The notes below the pieces were generated by a model. It was not told the origin of the DNA and searched no databases. It saw nothing but the letters and a program-made list of their open reading frames with translations. 64,000 bases of DNA, from positions 4,774,001 through 4,838,000 of the forward strand of contig NZ_CP032543.1 in assembly GCF_003610995.1 (NCBI RefSeq), given 5' to 3'. Made by a program: the position numbers and the translations under genes. Below, piece by piece: positions 24,869-32,983 of the stretch; the first letter of the stretch is position 1; each line of letters opens with the position of its first letter. Source of the DNA: Streptomyces griseus subsp. griseus (lineage in GTDB: Bacteria; Actinomycetota; Actinomycetes; Streptomycetales; Streptomycetaceae).

Positions 24869-26068
24869 GTGACCGTCGGCGACACGACGTCCGGCGCGGG
24901 CGAGGAGCGCCCGTCGGACTCCTCGGTCCATGCCACCCCGCATCACGAGGTCGACCACACGGCCGAGCCGACCGACGACCCCCTCGCGATCCGCCTCGAA
25001 GCGCTGATCCTCGGCGCCGACCGCCGCTACACGCCCTTCCAGGCCGCCCGCACCGCCGGGGTCTCCATGGACCTGGCCTCCCGTTTCTGGCGGGCCATGG
25101 GATTCGCCGACATCGGCCAGGCCAAGGCGCTCACCGAGGCCGATGTGCTCGCCCTGCGGCGGCTGGCCGGTCTGGTGGAGGCGGGGCTGCTCAGCGAGCC
25201 GATGGCGATCCAGGTCGCCCGCTCCACCGGGCAGACCACGGCACGGCTGGCGGAGTGGCAGATCGACTCGTTCCTGGAGGGGCTCACCGAGCCGCCCGAG
25301 CCGGGGATGACGCGGACCGAGGTCACGTATCCGCTGGTGGAGCTGTTGCTGCCGGAGCTCCAGGAGTTCCTCGTCTACGTGTGGCGGCGCCAGCTGGCCG
25401 CCGCGACCGGGCGGGTCGTGCAGGCGGCCGACGACGACGAGATGGTCGACCGGCGCCTGGCCGTCGGCTTCGCGGACCTGGTCGGCTTCACCCGGCTGAC
25501 CCGGCGGCTGGAGGAGGAGGAGCTCGGCGAGCTGGTCGAGTCCTTCGAGACGACCGCCGCCGACCTGGTCGCCGCGCACGGCGGACGGCTCATCAAGACC
25601 CTCGGCGACGAGGTGCTGTTCGCCGCCGACGACGCGGGCACCGCCGCCGAGATAGCGCTCCGGCTGATCGAGGCCATGTCCCAGGACGAGACGATGCCCG
25701 CCCTGCGCGTCGGGATCGCCTTCGGCACGGTCACCACGCGCATGGGCGATGTCTTCGGCACCACGGTGAACCTCGCCAGCCGGCTCACCTCGATAGCTCC
25801 GAAGGACGCCGTCCTGGTGGACGGGGCGTTCGCCAAGGAGCTGGTCCGGCACGGGGAGGCCCCGGAGTCGGAGGCCCAGGCCGCCGAGGAGGTCGCGGCC
25901 GCCGCCGAGCGGGCGCGGCTGGCCGAGAAGGAGGGCCGCGAGGCGGTCTACGAGCCGCCGCTGCCCACGTACCGCTTCGGGCTCCAGCCGATGTGGCAGC
26001 GGCCGGTGCGCGGGCTGGGTGTGGTGGAGCCGTGGCTGCTGGCGCGGCGGGGGAAGACGGGGTCCTGA
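24869..26068 (+). CDS. cya: Class III adenylate cyclase
   Basis: A 399-aa cytosolic class III nucleotide cyclase, matching Streptomyces Cya (the cAMP-producing enzyme involved in germination and development). The N-terminal ~190 residues form a helical regulatory domain (RRYTPFQAARTAGVSMDLASRFWRAMGF is part of it, split here as RRYTPFQAARTAG and MDLASRFWRAMGF). The catalytic domain shows AVGFADLVGFTRLT (metal Asp), LIKTLGDEVLFAA (second metal Asp), and GTTVNLASRLTSIA. No transmembrane segment is seen. GTG 24869 is supported by AGGAGG upstream, although the frame is open further back. The acidic/Ala-rich linker near residue 340 is typical. Confidence 0.92.
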   Translation: MTVGDTTSGAGEERPSDSSVHATPHHEVDHTAEPTDDPLAIRLEALILGADRRYTPFQAARTAGVSMDLASRFWRAMGFADIGQAKALTEADVLALRRLAGLVEAGLLSEPMAIQVARSTGQTTARLAEWQIDSFLEGLTEPPEPGMTRTEVTYPLVELLLPELQEFLVYVWRRQLAAATGRVVQAADDDEMVDRRLAVGFADLVGFTRLTRRLEEEELGELVESFETTAADLVAAHGGRLIKTLGDEVLFAADDAGTAAEIALRLIEAMSQDETMPALRVGIAFGTVTTRMGDVFGTTVNLASRLTSIAPKDAVLVDGAFAKELVRHGEAPESEAQAAEEVAAAAERARLAEKEGREAVYEPPLPTYRFGLQPMWQRPVRGLGVVEPWLLARRGKTGS

Positions 26069-26233
26069 GCCCCCTCTGCCGGTGGCTCGGGGAGTCCGGG
26101 GCCGGCTCGCCCTGTCGGTTCCCCGGACACCCTGTCTAGGATCCCTGTCGGCAACCTGCGTTAACCGGCGTTCACCGGCGTCCGGATACGCGCCGGTGCC
26201 GTCCACCGGCAGTCGACCGACAGGGGTGCAGTC

Positions 26234-27046
26234 ATGACCGTCACGTCCGAGCAGCGGTTCGGGGAGTTCGTCGCCGTACGGCGGCACGCCGGCCAGGAGC
26301 ACGTGGCCGAGCTGGTCCTCGACCGGCCGAAGGCCATGAACGCCGTCTCCACCGAGATGGCCCGCTCCCTCGCCGCCGCCTGCGAGGCGCTCGGCGCCGA
26401 CCCGGGTGTCCGCGTCACCGTCCTCACCTCCAGCCACGAGCGGGCCTTCTGTGTGGGCGCCGACCTCAAGGAGCGGAACTCCTTCACCGATGCCGAGCTG
26501 GTACGCCAGCGGCCCACCGCCCGGGCCGCCTACACCGGTGTGCTGGAGCTGCCGATGCCGACGATCGCCGCCGTGCACGGCTTCGCCCTCGGCGGCGGCT
26601 TCGAACTGGCCCTCGCCTGCGATGTGATCGTCGCCGACGCCACCGCCGTGGTCGGACTGCCCGAGGTGTCCGTGGGCGTCATCCCGGGCGGCGGCGGTAC
26701 GCAGCTGCTGCCGCGCCGGGTGGGGGCGGCCCGCGCCGCCGAGCTGGTCTTCACCGCGCGCCGGGTGGAGGCGGCCGAGGCGCGGGAGCTGGGGCTGGTG
26801 GACGAGCTGGTGGCGGCGGGGCGGGACCGGGAGGAGGCCCTCGCGGTGGGTGCCCGGATGGCCGCCAACTCGCCGGTCGGGCTGCGGGCAGCCAAGAAGG
26901 CGCTCCGGCTGGGGCACGGCCTCGACCTGCGGGCAGGCCTTGAGGTGGAGGACGCGGCCTGGCGGTCGGTGGCCTTCTCCGGGGACCGGGCGGAGGGCGT
27001 GGCCGCCTTCAACGAGAAGCGGAGCCCGCGGTGGCCGGGTGAGTGA
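26234..27046 (+). CDS. Enoyl-CoA hydratase/isomerase family protein
   Basis: A 270-aa crotonase-superfamily enzyme. The oxyanion-hole signatures are ERAFCVGADLKER and VHGFALGGGFELALACDVI; the two catalytic acids of enoyl-CoA hydratase fall around VGLPEVSVGVIPGGGGTQLLPRRVG, where a Glu is present. It probably hydrates enoyl-CoA in fatty-acid or branched-chain catabolism; the acyl chain cannot be told. It follows the cyclase gene by 165 nt, a gap with several ACCGGCG repeats. Confidence 0.9.
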   Translation: MTVTSEQRFGEFVAVRRHAGQEHVAELVLDRPKAMNAVSTEMARSLAAACEALGADPGVRVTVLTSSHERAFCVGADLKERNSFTDAELVRQRPTARAAYTGVLELPMPTIAAVHGFALGGGFELALACDVIVADATAVVGLPEVSVGVIPGGGGTQLLPRRVGAARAAELVFTARRVEAAEARELGLVDELVAAGRDREEALAVGARMAANSPVGLRAAKKALRLGHGLDLRAGLEVEDAAWRSVAFSGDRAEGVAAFNEKRSPRWPGE

Positions 27047-27144
27047 CCGCGCCCGCACGGCGTGAGTCGTCCGACGGGATGACGCCGAAAATTAGTTGCG
27101 CATCAAACTGATCAAAAGGCAAAAAAACTACATAAGCTGGACAA

Positions 27145-28299
27145 ATGGGTGAAGACGATGCTCGGCTGCGGGCCGTGGTTTCGCTGGCGCAGACGATGGC
27201 AGCGGCCTACACGCCGCGCGAGTCGTGGCGGGCGGCCGCGCTGGGGGCCTGCGAGGCGCTGGGCGGCAGCTTCGCCGCACTCTCGGTGTGGGAGCGGGGC
27301 CGGGGCAGGCTGCGGGTCCTGGTCAACGCGGGGCAGCGGGCCGAAGGGGAGGAGGAGTTCCCCGAGGAGGAGGCCTACCCGGTCCACGAGTTCCCGGAGA
27401 TCACCGAGTTCCTGCACGAGCGCTGGGCCGGTGGCGGTGAGCCCGACGCCTGGGTGGAGACCGCCGACGGGCTGCCCGGCGCGGGCGGCCCGGCGCGCGG
27501 CGCCCGCCCGTACTGCCACCAGCGGGTGGCGGCGCTGCGGCGGCGCGGCCGGGGCTGCTGCGTGGTCGCGCCGATCGTGCTGCACGGGCGGGCCTGGGGC
27601 GAGCTGTATGTGGCGCGGCAGGCCGGGAAGCCGGTGTTCGACCGGGACGACGCGAACTTCGCCACCGTGCTCGCCGCCGTTGTGGCCTCCGGGATCGCCC
27701 AGACCGAACGCCTGGAGGAGGTCCGCAAGCTGGCCTTCACCGACCCGCTGACCGGCCTCGCCAACCGGCGGGCCGTCGACATCCGCCTCGACGAGGCGGT
27801 CGAGGCGCACCGCACCGCCGGGGTCGTCGTCAGCCTCGTCGTCTGCGACCTCAACGGCCTCAAGGCGGTGAACGACACCCACGGCCACGCGGTCGGCGAC
27901 CGCCTGCTGGAACGTTTCGGCTCGGTGCTCTCCCTCTGCGGGGCGATGCTTCCGGACGCGCTGGCCGCCCGGCTCGGCGGCGACGAGTTCTGCCTGGTGG
28001 CGGACGGGCCCGAGGCGGACGACGTGGTGGGGGTGGCCACCGAGCTCTGCGACCGGGCGGCGGTGATCGAGCTGGGCAACGGGGTGGCCTGCGGGGTCGC
28101 GTCCACGGGCGACCCGATCGGCCCGGTGCGCTCGGCCCGCCGGCTGTTCCGGCTGGCGGACGCCGCTCAGTACCGGGCCAAGGCGGCCCGCTCGCTGCGG
28201 CCGGTGGTGGCCGGGCGGGACGGCGAGGTCATCCGGCTCGCGGACTCCCCGCCGAAGTCGGCCCACGACCGCCGCAGGCTGCGGGGCAACCGGCCTTGA
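27145..28299 (+). CDS. cdgE: GAF-GGDEF diguanylate cyclase
   Basis: A 384-aa cytosolic protein with an N-terminal GAF-like sensory domain (about residues 25-185) and a C-terminal GGDEF domain beginning LAFTDPLTGLANRRAVD. The active-site loop is ARLGGDEFCLVA, so c-di-GMP synthesis from two GTP is expected. The inhibitory RxxD site normally upstream is absent. Position after the hydratase and before hutH matches S. coelicolor SCO4931 (CdgE). c-di-GMP in Streptomyces delays development via BldD and RsiG. The start ATG 27145 follows an AT-rich stretch (27088-27140) that is unusual here and probably contains the promoter. Confidence 0.88.
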   Translation: MGEDDARLRAVVSLAQTMAAAYTPRESWRAAALGACEALGGSFAALSVWERGRGRLRVLVNAGQRAEGEEEFPEEEAYPVHEFPEITEFLHERWAGGGEPDAWVETADGLPGAGGPARGARPYCHQRVAALRRRGRGCCVVAPIVLHGRAWGELYVARQAGKPVFDRDDANFATVLAAVVASGIAQTERLEEVRKLAFTDPLTGLANRRAVDIRLDEAVEAHRTAGVVVSLVVCDLNGLKAVNDTHGHAVGDRLLERFGSVLSLCGAMLPDALAARLGGDEFCLVADGPEADDVVGVATELCDRAAVIELGNGVACGVASTGDPIGPVRSARRLFRLADAAQYRAKAARSLRPVVAGRDGEVIRLADSPPKSAHDRRRLRGNRP

Positions 28300-28563
28300 G
28301 GGGGCGTCGAGCGCGGTGTGCGGTCCAGCCGCCGACCGGCCCTGGGCACGGGTCGGGCGGGTGACCGGCCCTTGGTTCGAGGGGCGTCCGTCGCCTCGCC
28401 CTCGGAGGACCGCGCCACTCCGCAGCCGACGGTGAACAGCGGCGACGGGGCGAGCGGCGGGGGTCGGCGCATGCGTGCAGCTTCCCGGTGCCGCGGTGGG
28501 CACGCGATCCGCTGAGGTACGCAGGCCCGCGCGGGGAAGGTGTAAGGGGCGCTGTGCCCCACC

Positions 28564-28602
28564 GCTGGTGACGCGGCACCGGCAACAGCTAGTGACACGG
28601 CA
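28564..28602 (+). promoter_or_regulatory. Direct repeats upstream of hutH
   Basis: GCTGGTGACGCGGCA (28564-28578) and GCTAGTGACACGGCA (28588-28602) match at 13 of 15 positions and are 24 bp apart. They end 25 nt before the hutH start. In the 328-nt region between cdgE and hutH nothing else was recognised. They may be the operator of the histidine-utilisation regulator. Confidence 0.5.
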
Positions 28603-28627
28603 GGTTTCAATCCGTACGCTGCTGAAT

Positions 28628-30178
28628 ATGGATATGCACACTGTCGTGGTGGGGACGTCCGGAACCACCGCCGAGGACGTCGTCGCCGTGGCCCGCCACG
28701 GCGCCCGGGTGGAGCTCTCCACCGCCGCCGTGGACGCGCTGGCCGCCGCCCGCCTCATCGTGGACGCGCTCGCCGCGAAGCCCGAGCCCGTCTACGGCGT
28801 CTCCACCGGCTTCGGCGCCCTCGCCAGCCGCCACATCAGCACCGAGCTGCGCGCCCAGCTCCAGCGCAACATCGTCCGCTCGCACGCGGCGGGTATGGGA
28901 CCCCGCGTGGAGCGCGAGGTCGTGCGCGCGCTGATGTTCCTCCGGCTCAAGACGGTCGCCTCCGGCCACACCGGCGTACGCCCCGAGGTCGCGCAGACCA
29001 TGGCGGACGTGCTGAACGCGGGCATCACGCCTGTCGTCCACGAGTACGGCTCGCTGGGCTGCTCCGGCGACCTCGCCCCGCTCTCACACTGCGCGCTCAC
29101 ACTGATGGGCGAGGGCGAAGCGGAGGGCCCCGACGGCACGGTCCGCCCGGCGGGCGAGCTGCTCGCCGCGCACGGCATCACCCCGGTGGAACTGCGCGAG
29201 AAGGAGGGGCTGGCGCTCCTCAACGGCACCGACGGCATGCTCGGCATGCTGGTCATGGCCCTCGCCGACCTGCGTAACCTCTACATCTCCGCCGACATCA
29301 CCGCCGCGCTCTCCCTGGAGGCGCTGCTCGGCACGGACAAGGTCCTCGCCCCCGAGCTGCACGCCATCCGCCCGCACCCCGGCCAGGGCGTCAGCGCGGA
29401 CAACATGCTCCGGGTGCTGGCCGGTTCAGGGCTGACGGGCCACCATCAGGACGACGCGCCCCGGGTCCAGGACGCCTACTCCGTACGCTGCGCCCCCCAG
29501 GTCAACGGCGCCGGACGCGACACCCTCGACTACGCGGCGGTGGTCGCGGGCCGTGAACTGGCCTCCTCGGTCGACAACCCGGTGGTCCTGCCCGACGGCC
29601 GGGTGGAGTCCAACGGCAACTTCCACGGCGCGCCCGTCGCGTACGTCCTGGACTTCCTCGCGATCGTCGCCGCCGACCTCGGCTCCATCTGCGAGCGCCG
29701 CACCGACCGCCTCCTCGACAAGAACCGTTCGCACGGGCTGCCGCCGTTCCTCGCGGACGACGCCGGTGTCGACTCGGGGCTGATGATCGCCCAGTACACG
29801 CAGGCCGCCCTGGTCAGCGAGATGAAGCGGCTCGCGGTCCCCGCCTCCGCCGACTCCATCCCGTCCTCCGCGATGCAGGAGGACCACGTCTCCATGGGCT
29901 GGTCGGCCGCGCGCAAGCTCCGTACCGCCGTGGACAACCTCGCCCGGATCGTCGCCGTGGAGCTGTACGCGGCGACCCGGGCGGTGGAGCTGCGCGCCGC
30001 CGAGGGGCTCACCCCCGCCCCCGCCTCGCAGGCCGCCGTGGCCGCGCTGCGGGCCGCCGGGGCGCAGGGCCCGGGGCCGGACCGCTTCCTCGCGCCGGAC
30101 CTGGCCGCCGCCGACACGTTCGTACGGGCAGGGCGTCTGGTGGCGGCGGTGGAGCCGGTCACGGGGCCGCTGGCCTGA
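28628..30178 (+). CDS. hutH: Histidine ammonia-lyase
   Basis: A 516-aa histidase that deaminates L-histidine to urocanate, the first step of histidine catabolism. It closely resembles S. griseus HutH. The MIO cofactor site is Cys-Ser-Gly within EYGSLGCSGDLAPLSH instead of the usual Ala-Ser-Gly, and VYGVSTGFGALA and the late active-site region VESNGNFHGAP are present. ATG 28628 gives the family N-terminus MDMHTVVVGTSG. As usual in Streptomyces the gene stands alone rather than in a hut operon. A hairpin terminator follows 22 nt after the stop. Confidence 0.95.
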   Translation: MDMHTVVVGTSGTTAEDVVAVARHGARVELSTAAVDALAAARLIVDALAAKPEPVYGVSTGFGALASRHISTELRAQLQRNIVRSHAAGMGPRVEREVVRALMFLRLKTVASGHTGVRPEVAQTMADVLNAGITPVVHEYGSLGCSGDLAPLSHCALTLMGEGEAEGPDGTVRPAGELLAAHGITPVELREKEGLALLNGTDGMLGMLVMALADLRNLYISADITAALSLEALLGTDKVLAPELHAIRPHPGQGVSADNMLRVLAGSGLTGHHQDDAPRVQDAYSVRCAPQVNGAGRDTLDYAAVVAGRELASSVDNPVVLPDGRVESNGNFHGAPVAYVLDFLAIVAADLGSICERRTDRLLDKNRSHGLPPFLADDAGVDSGLMIAQYTQAALVSEMKRLAVPASADSIPSSAMQEDHVSMGWSAARKLRTAVDNLARIVAVELYAATRAVELRAAEGLTPAPASQAAVAALRAAGAQGPGPDRFLAPDLAAADTFVRAGRLVAAVEPVTGPLA

Positions 30179-30200
30179 GCCGGTTCGGTAGGCGGTACGC

Positions 30201-30241
30201 GGAGAGGGCTGTCGCACCCGGGGGGAGCGGCAGCCCTCTCC
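30201..30241. terminator. Hairpin terminator after hutH
   Basis: An 11-bp perfect outer stem (GGAGAGGGCTG at 30201-30211, CAGCCCTCTCC at 30231-30241) with further inner pairing. It separates hutH from the convergent sortase-substrate gene. Confidence 0.8.
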
Positions 30242-30292
30242 GTACGTACGGGGTCCTCACCGTACGTACGGGTTCCTCTTCCGTACGTACGG
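30240..30292. repeat. Three copies of the palindrome CCGTACGTACGG
   Basis: Copies at 30240-30251, 30260-30271 and 30281-30292 are spaced 20-21 bp, that is about two DNA turns. They sit between two convergent gene ends, touching the hutH terminator and the stop of the next gene. Confidence 0.8.
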
Positions 30293-30295
30293 GAT

Positions 30296-30622
30296 TCAGG
30301 CGGCCGGGAGCGCTCCCGAGCGGCGCACCGAGTAGGTGACGAAGCCCGCGCCGAGGCCCAGCAGCGCCGTGCCGCCGATCAGATACGGGGTGGTGTCCAC
30401 GCCCGGTCCGGTCTCGGCGAGCTGCGGCCCGGCCGCCTCTGCGGCCTCCCCGGTGGTCCGCGTCGACGATATGCCCTGGCCGGGCGCGGTGCCGGACCCG
30501 GTGACCGCGCCGTTCCGCGAGGCGCTCTCGATGGTCGCGTTGGCCGACGGGACGAACCAGAGAGCGGCCAGCAGCGTTCCTGCGGCGGTGGCGGTCAGGA
30601 GTGTGCGGCGAGTGACGGACAC
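30296..30622 (-). CDS. Small LAETG cell-wall-anchored protein
   Basis: A 108-aa exported protein with both ends of a sortase substrate: a signal peptide (RRTLLTATAAGTLLAALWF, cleavage about residue 29) and a C-terminal sorting signal with LAETG, a hydrophobic helix (TTPYLIGGTALLGLGAGF) and a basic tail (VRRSG). LAXTG is the motif used by Streptomyces class E sortases. The mature domain is only about 45 residues, Ser/Thr/Gly/Ala-rich, with no recognisable fold. Start supported by AAGGGGATC upstream. Function unknown; probably a surface component in aerial growth. Confidence 0.85.
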   Translation of the reverse strand: MSVTRRTLLTATAAGTLLAALWFVPSANATIESASRNGAVTGSGTAPGQGISSTRTTGEAAEAAGPQLAETGPGVDTTPYLIGGTALLGLGAGFVTYSVRRSGALPAA

Positions 30623-30730
30623 AGTTTCGATCCCCTTGCGACAACCATGAGTTAGCCCCGTGGGCCGATGCTAAGCAAAGCGGCGGGTCGGTGGAAAGTC
30701 GCGGCCTCCCCGAGCCATACGCTCCGGAGC

Positions 30731-31180
30731 ATGAGCACAGAAGAGACATCCAGATTTGTTCGCGTTCGCGTGGAGATGGTGCTGGAGGTCACCGACCTCG
30801 ACGCCCTCACCGGCACCGCCCTCGAATCCATCGCCGCCGAGTACGGGGAGCCGGTCTCGGGCATCACCGAGAGTGACACCGCCGAGGAGCGGATGCATGC
30901 CGAGGCCACCGTGCGGGCAGACGGAGCAGAGGCCCTCGCTTCGCTGATCGATCCGTTCGACCTGGTCAGCGAGGTGCCCGGGGTGGAGCTCGCGCAGGCT
31001 TCCTGGAGCAGCGAGAGCGTCGACTACGACCCCGACGCGGAGGGCTGGGACGGTGACGAGGACGACGAGGACGGACCGTTCCTGGCCGTGCCCGGGGACG
31101 ACGAGGAGGGGTACGGCGACGCGGTCGCGCACAATGGGAGGAACGACGGCGAGGACGGTGACCTCGCGCAGCGGGTCTGA
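30731..31180 (+). CDS. Conserved acidic hypothetical protein
   Basis: A 149-aa soluble protein. The first ~100 residues look like a compact alpha/beta domain (FVRVRVEMVLEVTDLDALTG, SLIDPFDLVSEVPGVELA); the last 40 are very acidic (DEDDEDGPF, DDEEGYGD) and probably disordered. It is conserved in Streptomyces between hutH and the L,D-transpeptidase gene. I do not recognise a family with known function. Start ATG 30731; upstream CGGAG serves as a modest ribosome-binding site. A terminator follows 13 nt after the stop. Confidence 0.8.
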   Translation: MSTEETSRFVRVRVEMVLEVTDLDALTGTALESIAAEYGEPVSGITESDTAEERMHAEATVRADGAEALASLIDPFDLVSEVPGVELAQASWSSESVDYDPDAEGWDGDEDDEDGPFLAVPGDDEEGYGDAVAHNGRNDGEDGDLAQRV

Positions 31181-31193
31181 CGTGTGAGAACAC

Positions 31194-31228
31194 CGGCCCC
31201 GGCCTCGCTCCACCGCGGACCGGGGCCG
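31194..31228 (+). terminator. Hairpin terminator
   Basis: A 9-bp GC stem (31194-31202 with 31220-31228) and a 17-nt loop directly follow the acidic hypothetical gene. Confidence 0.65.
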
Positions 31229-31256
31229 TGCTGTGCGGCGGTTTCGTATCGGCGCT

Positions 31257-31348
31257 CGGCAGCGGGAACCACCGCTGCCGCGGGCGCGTCGATGAGTGGT
31301 GTTCCCCACATCCCTGACGGATGTGGAACGGAGCACCCGCTCCGGGTG
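31257..31348 (+). promoter_or_regulatory. Structured leader before the L,D-transpeptidase gene
   Basis: Three consecutive hairpins: CGGCAGCGG/CCGCTGCCG (31257-31280), CCACATCC/GGATGTGG (31306-31326) and CACCCG/CGGGTG (31334-31348). All lie within 160 nt of the start. This could be a regulatory RNA leader; no known riboswitch class was recognised. Confidence 0.5.
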
Positions 31349-31416
31349 TTCTTGGAACATTGACGGGGAATCGCCGCATGGCAGCCCTGTTCGGGGATTT
31401 TGGGGAATCGGCAACG

Positions 31417-32682
31417 ATGGAGAAGCGTGTGATGACGGACAGCAAGCGGCGCAGGGGCCTCGCGGCCGTGTCCGCACTGCTCGGCGGCGTGCTGGTGCTT
31501 TCGGCCTGTACCGACGACGGCGGAAAGAAGGCGGGCGCCGGCAGCTCGGAGTCGTCGCAGGCGCAGGAGGTCGACAAGGCCGCGGCCGAGGACGCCTCCG
31601 AGGCACAGATAGCGATCGAGCCCGAGAACGGTGCCACCAACGCGAGCATCAACAACGCCGCCCAGGTCTCCGTCAAGAAGGGCAAGCTGACCGAGGTCGT
31701 CATGACCTCGGCGGACGGCAAGGCGGTCGAGGGCACGCTGGCGGCCGACGGCTCCAGCTGGAAGCCCGCGGGCCAGCTCGAACGCTCCACCACGTACAAG
31801 ATCGACGCCACGGCCGAGGACGCGAAGGGCCGCAAGGCCCACGAGAACAGCTCCTTCACCACCGTCTCGCCCGACAACAGCTTCATCGGGAACTTCACCC
31901 CCGAGGACGGCTCCACCGTCGGCGTCGGGATGCCCGTCTCGATCAACTTCAACAAGCCGATCACGGACAAGAAGGCCGTCCAGGACGGCATCACCGTGAC
32001 CTCCAGCAGCGGCCAGGAGGTCGTCGGCCACTGGTTCAACGCCCAGCGCCTGGACCTGCGCCCCGAGAGCTACTGGCAGGGCGGCTCCACCGTCACCCTG
32101 AAGCTCGCGCTGGACGGTGTCGAGGGCGCGGACGGCGTCTTCGGCGTGCAGCAGAAGACCGTGACGTTCAAGGTCGGCCGCAACCAGGTCTCCACCGTCG
32201 ACGCGAAGACCAAGATGATGACGGTCACCCGCGACGGCAAGACGGTCAAGACGATCCCGATCTCCGCGGGCGCCCCCGAGAACCCCACGTACAACGGTCA
32301 GATGGTGATCTCCGAGAAGCACAAGGAGACCCGGATGAACGGTGCCACCGTCGGCTTCACCGATGACGACGGCAAGGGCGAGTACGACATCAAGGACGTG
32401 CCGCACGCCATGCGCCTGTCCACCTCGGGCACCTTCATCCACGGCAACTACTGGGGCAAGGGCATCTTCGGCACCGCCAACACCAGCCACGGCTGCGTGG
32501 GCCTCGCCGATGTGAAGGGCGCGAACGACGACAACCAGCCCGCCGCCTGGTTCTACAACAACTCGCTCATCGGCGACGTGGTGATCGTCAAGAACTCCCC
32601 GGACAAGACCATCACCCCGGACAACGGCCTCAACGGCTGGAACATGGACTGGGCCCAGTGGACGGCCGGCTCCGCCGCCTGA
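31417..32682 (+). CDS. L,D-transpeptidase lipoprotein with Ig-like domains
   Basis: A 421-aa lipoprotein of the YkuD/L,D-transpeptidase family, which makes 3-3 peptidoglycan cross-links. A signal peptide ends in the lipobox LSAC (Cys about residue 28), followed by two Ig-like domains (the first from about 60, the second from about 140) and the catalytic domain. The active-site motif is NTSHGCVGLAD with the catalytic Cys, preceded by the conserved His in FIHGNYWG. This is the architecture of mycobacterial LdtB-type enzymes. ATG 31417 or ATG 31432 could be the start; the latter has GGAGAAG at good spacing. Confidence 0.92.
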   Translation: MEKRVMTDSKRRRGLAAVSALLGGVLVLSACTDDGGKKAGAGSSESSQAQEVDKAAAEDASEAQIAIEPENGATNASINNAAQVSVKKGKLTEVVMTSADGKAVEGTLAADGSSWKPAGQLERSTTYKIDATAEDAKGRKAHENSSFTTVSPDNSFIGNFTPEDGSTVGVGMPVSINFNKPITDKKAVQDGITVTSSSGQEVVGHWFNAQRLDLRPESYWQGGSTVTLKLALDGVEGADGVFGVQQKTVTFKVGRNQVSTVDAKTKMMTVTRDGKTVKTIPISAGAPENPTYNGQMVISEKHKETRMNGATVGFTDDDGKGEYDIKDVPHAMRLSTSGTFIHGNYWGKGIFGTANTSHGCVGLADVKGANDDNQPAAWFYNNSLIGDVVIVKNSPDKTITPDNGLNGWNMDWAQWTAGSAA

Positions 32683-32720
32683 CCCCTGCGCCTGATCCCC
32701 GCTTCACCCCCGTCCCCGCG

Positions 32721-32764
32721 CGAAGGCGGCGGCCCCCGGAACGCTCCGGGGGCCGCCGCCTTCG
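32721..32764. terminator. Strong hairpin terminator
   Basis: A perfect 20-bp GC-rich stem (32721-32740 with 32745-32764) and a 4-nt loop follow the transpeptidase gene. Confidence 0.9.
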
Positions 32765-32983
32765 GCGTGTGCGGGGACGGGGACCGTCAGTGCTGCCCCC
32801 GGTGCCGGTGTGCTCACCCGGGCCCAGCTCCTCCGCCATGGGTGCCCCTGCTGCTCGGCCGGTCGCCGTACGCGCCGCGGCCGCCGTCATGACCTCCGGG
32901 GTAATCGACGCCCTCCGCCCCGCCCGGCAGCATCGGAGGCGTACCGAAGGACCACGCCACGCCCCACCCCGGAGGAGCGGACC

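Noticed and set aside
24761..27058. Long minus-strand frame opposite cya and the hydratase gene
   Set aside because: Antisense shadow of two well-recognised genes; it spans their intergenic gap and has no domain.
31220..31416. A c-di-AMP (ydaO-type) riboswitch before the L,D-transpeptidase gene
   Set aside because: The hairpins do not show the conserved core I remember for that class, so it was kept only as an unassigned structured leader.
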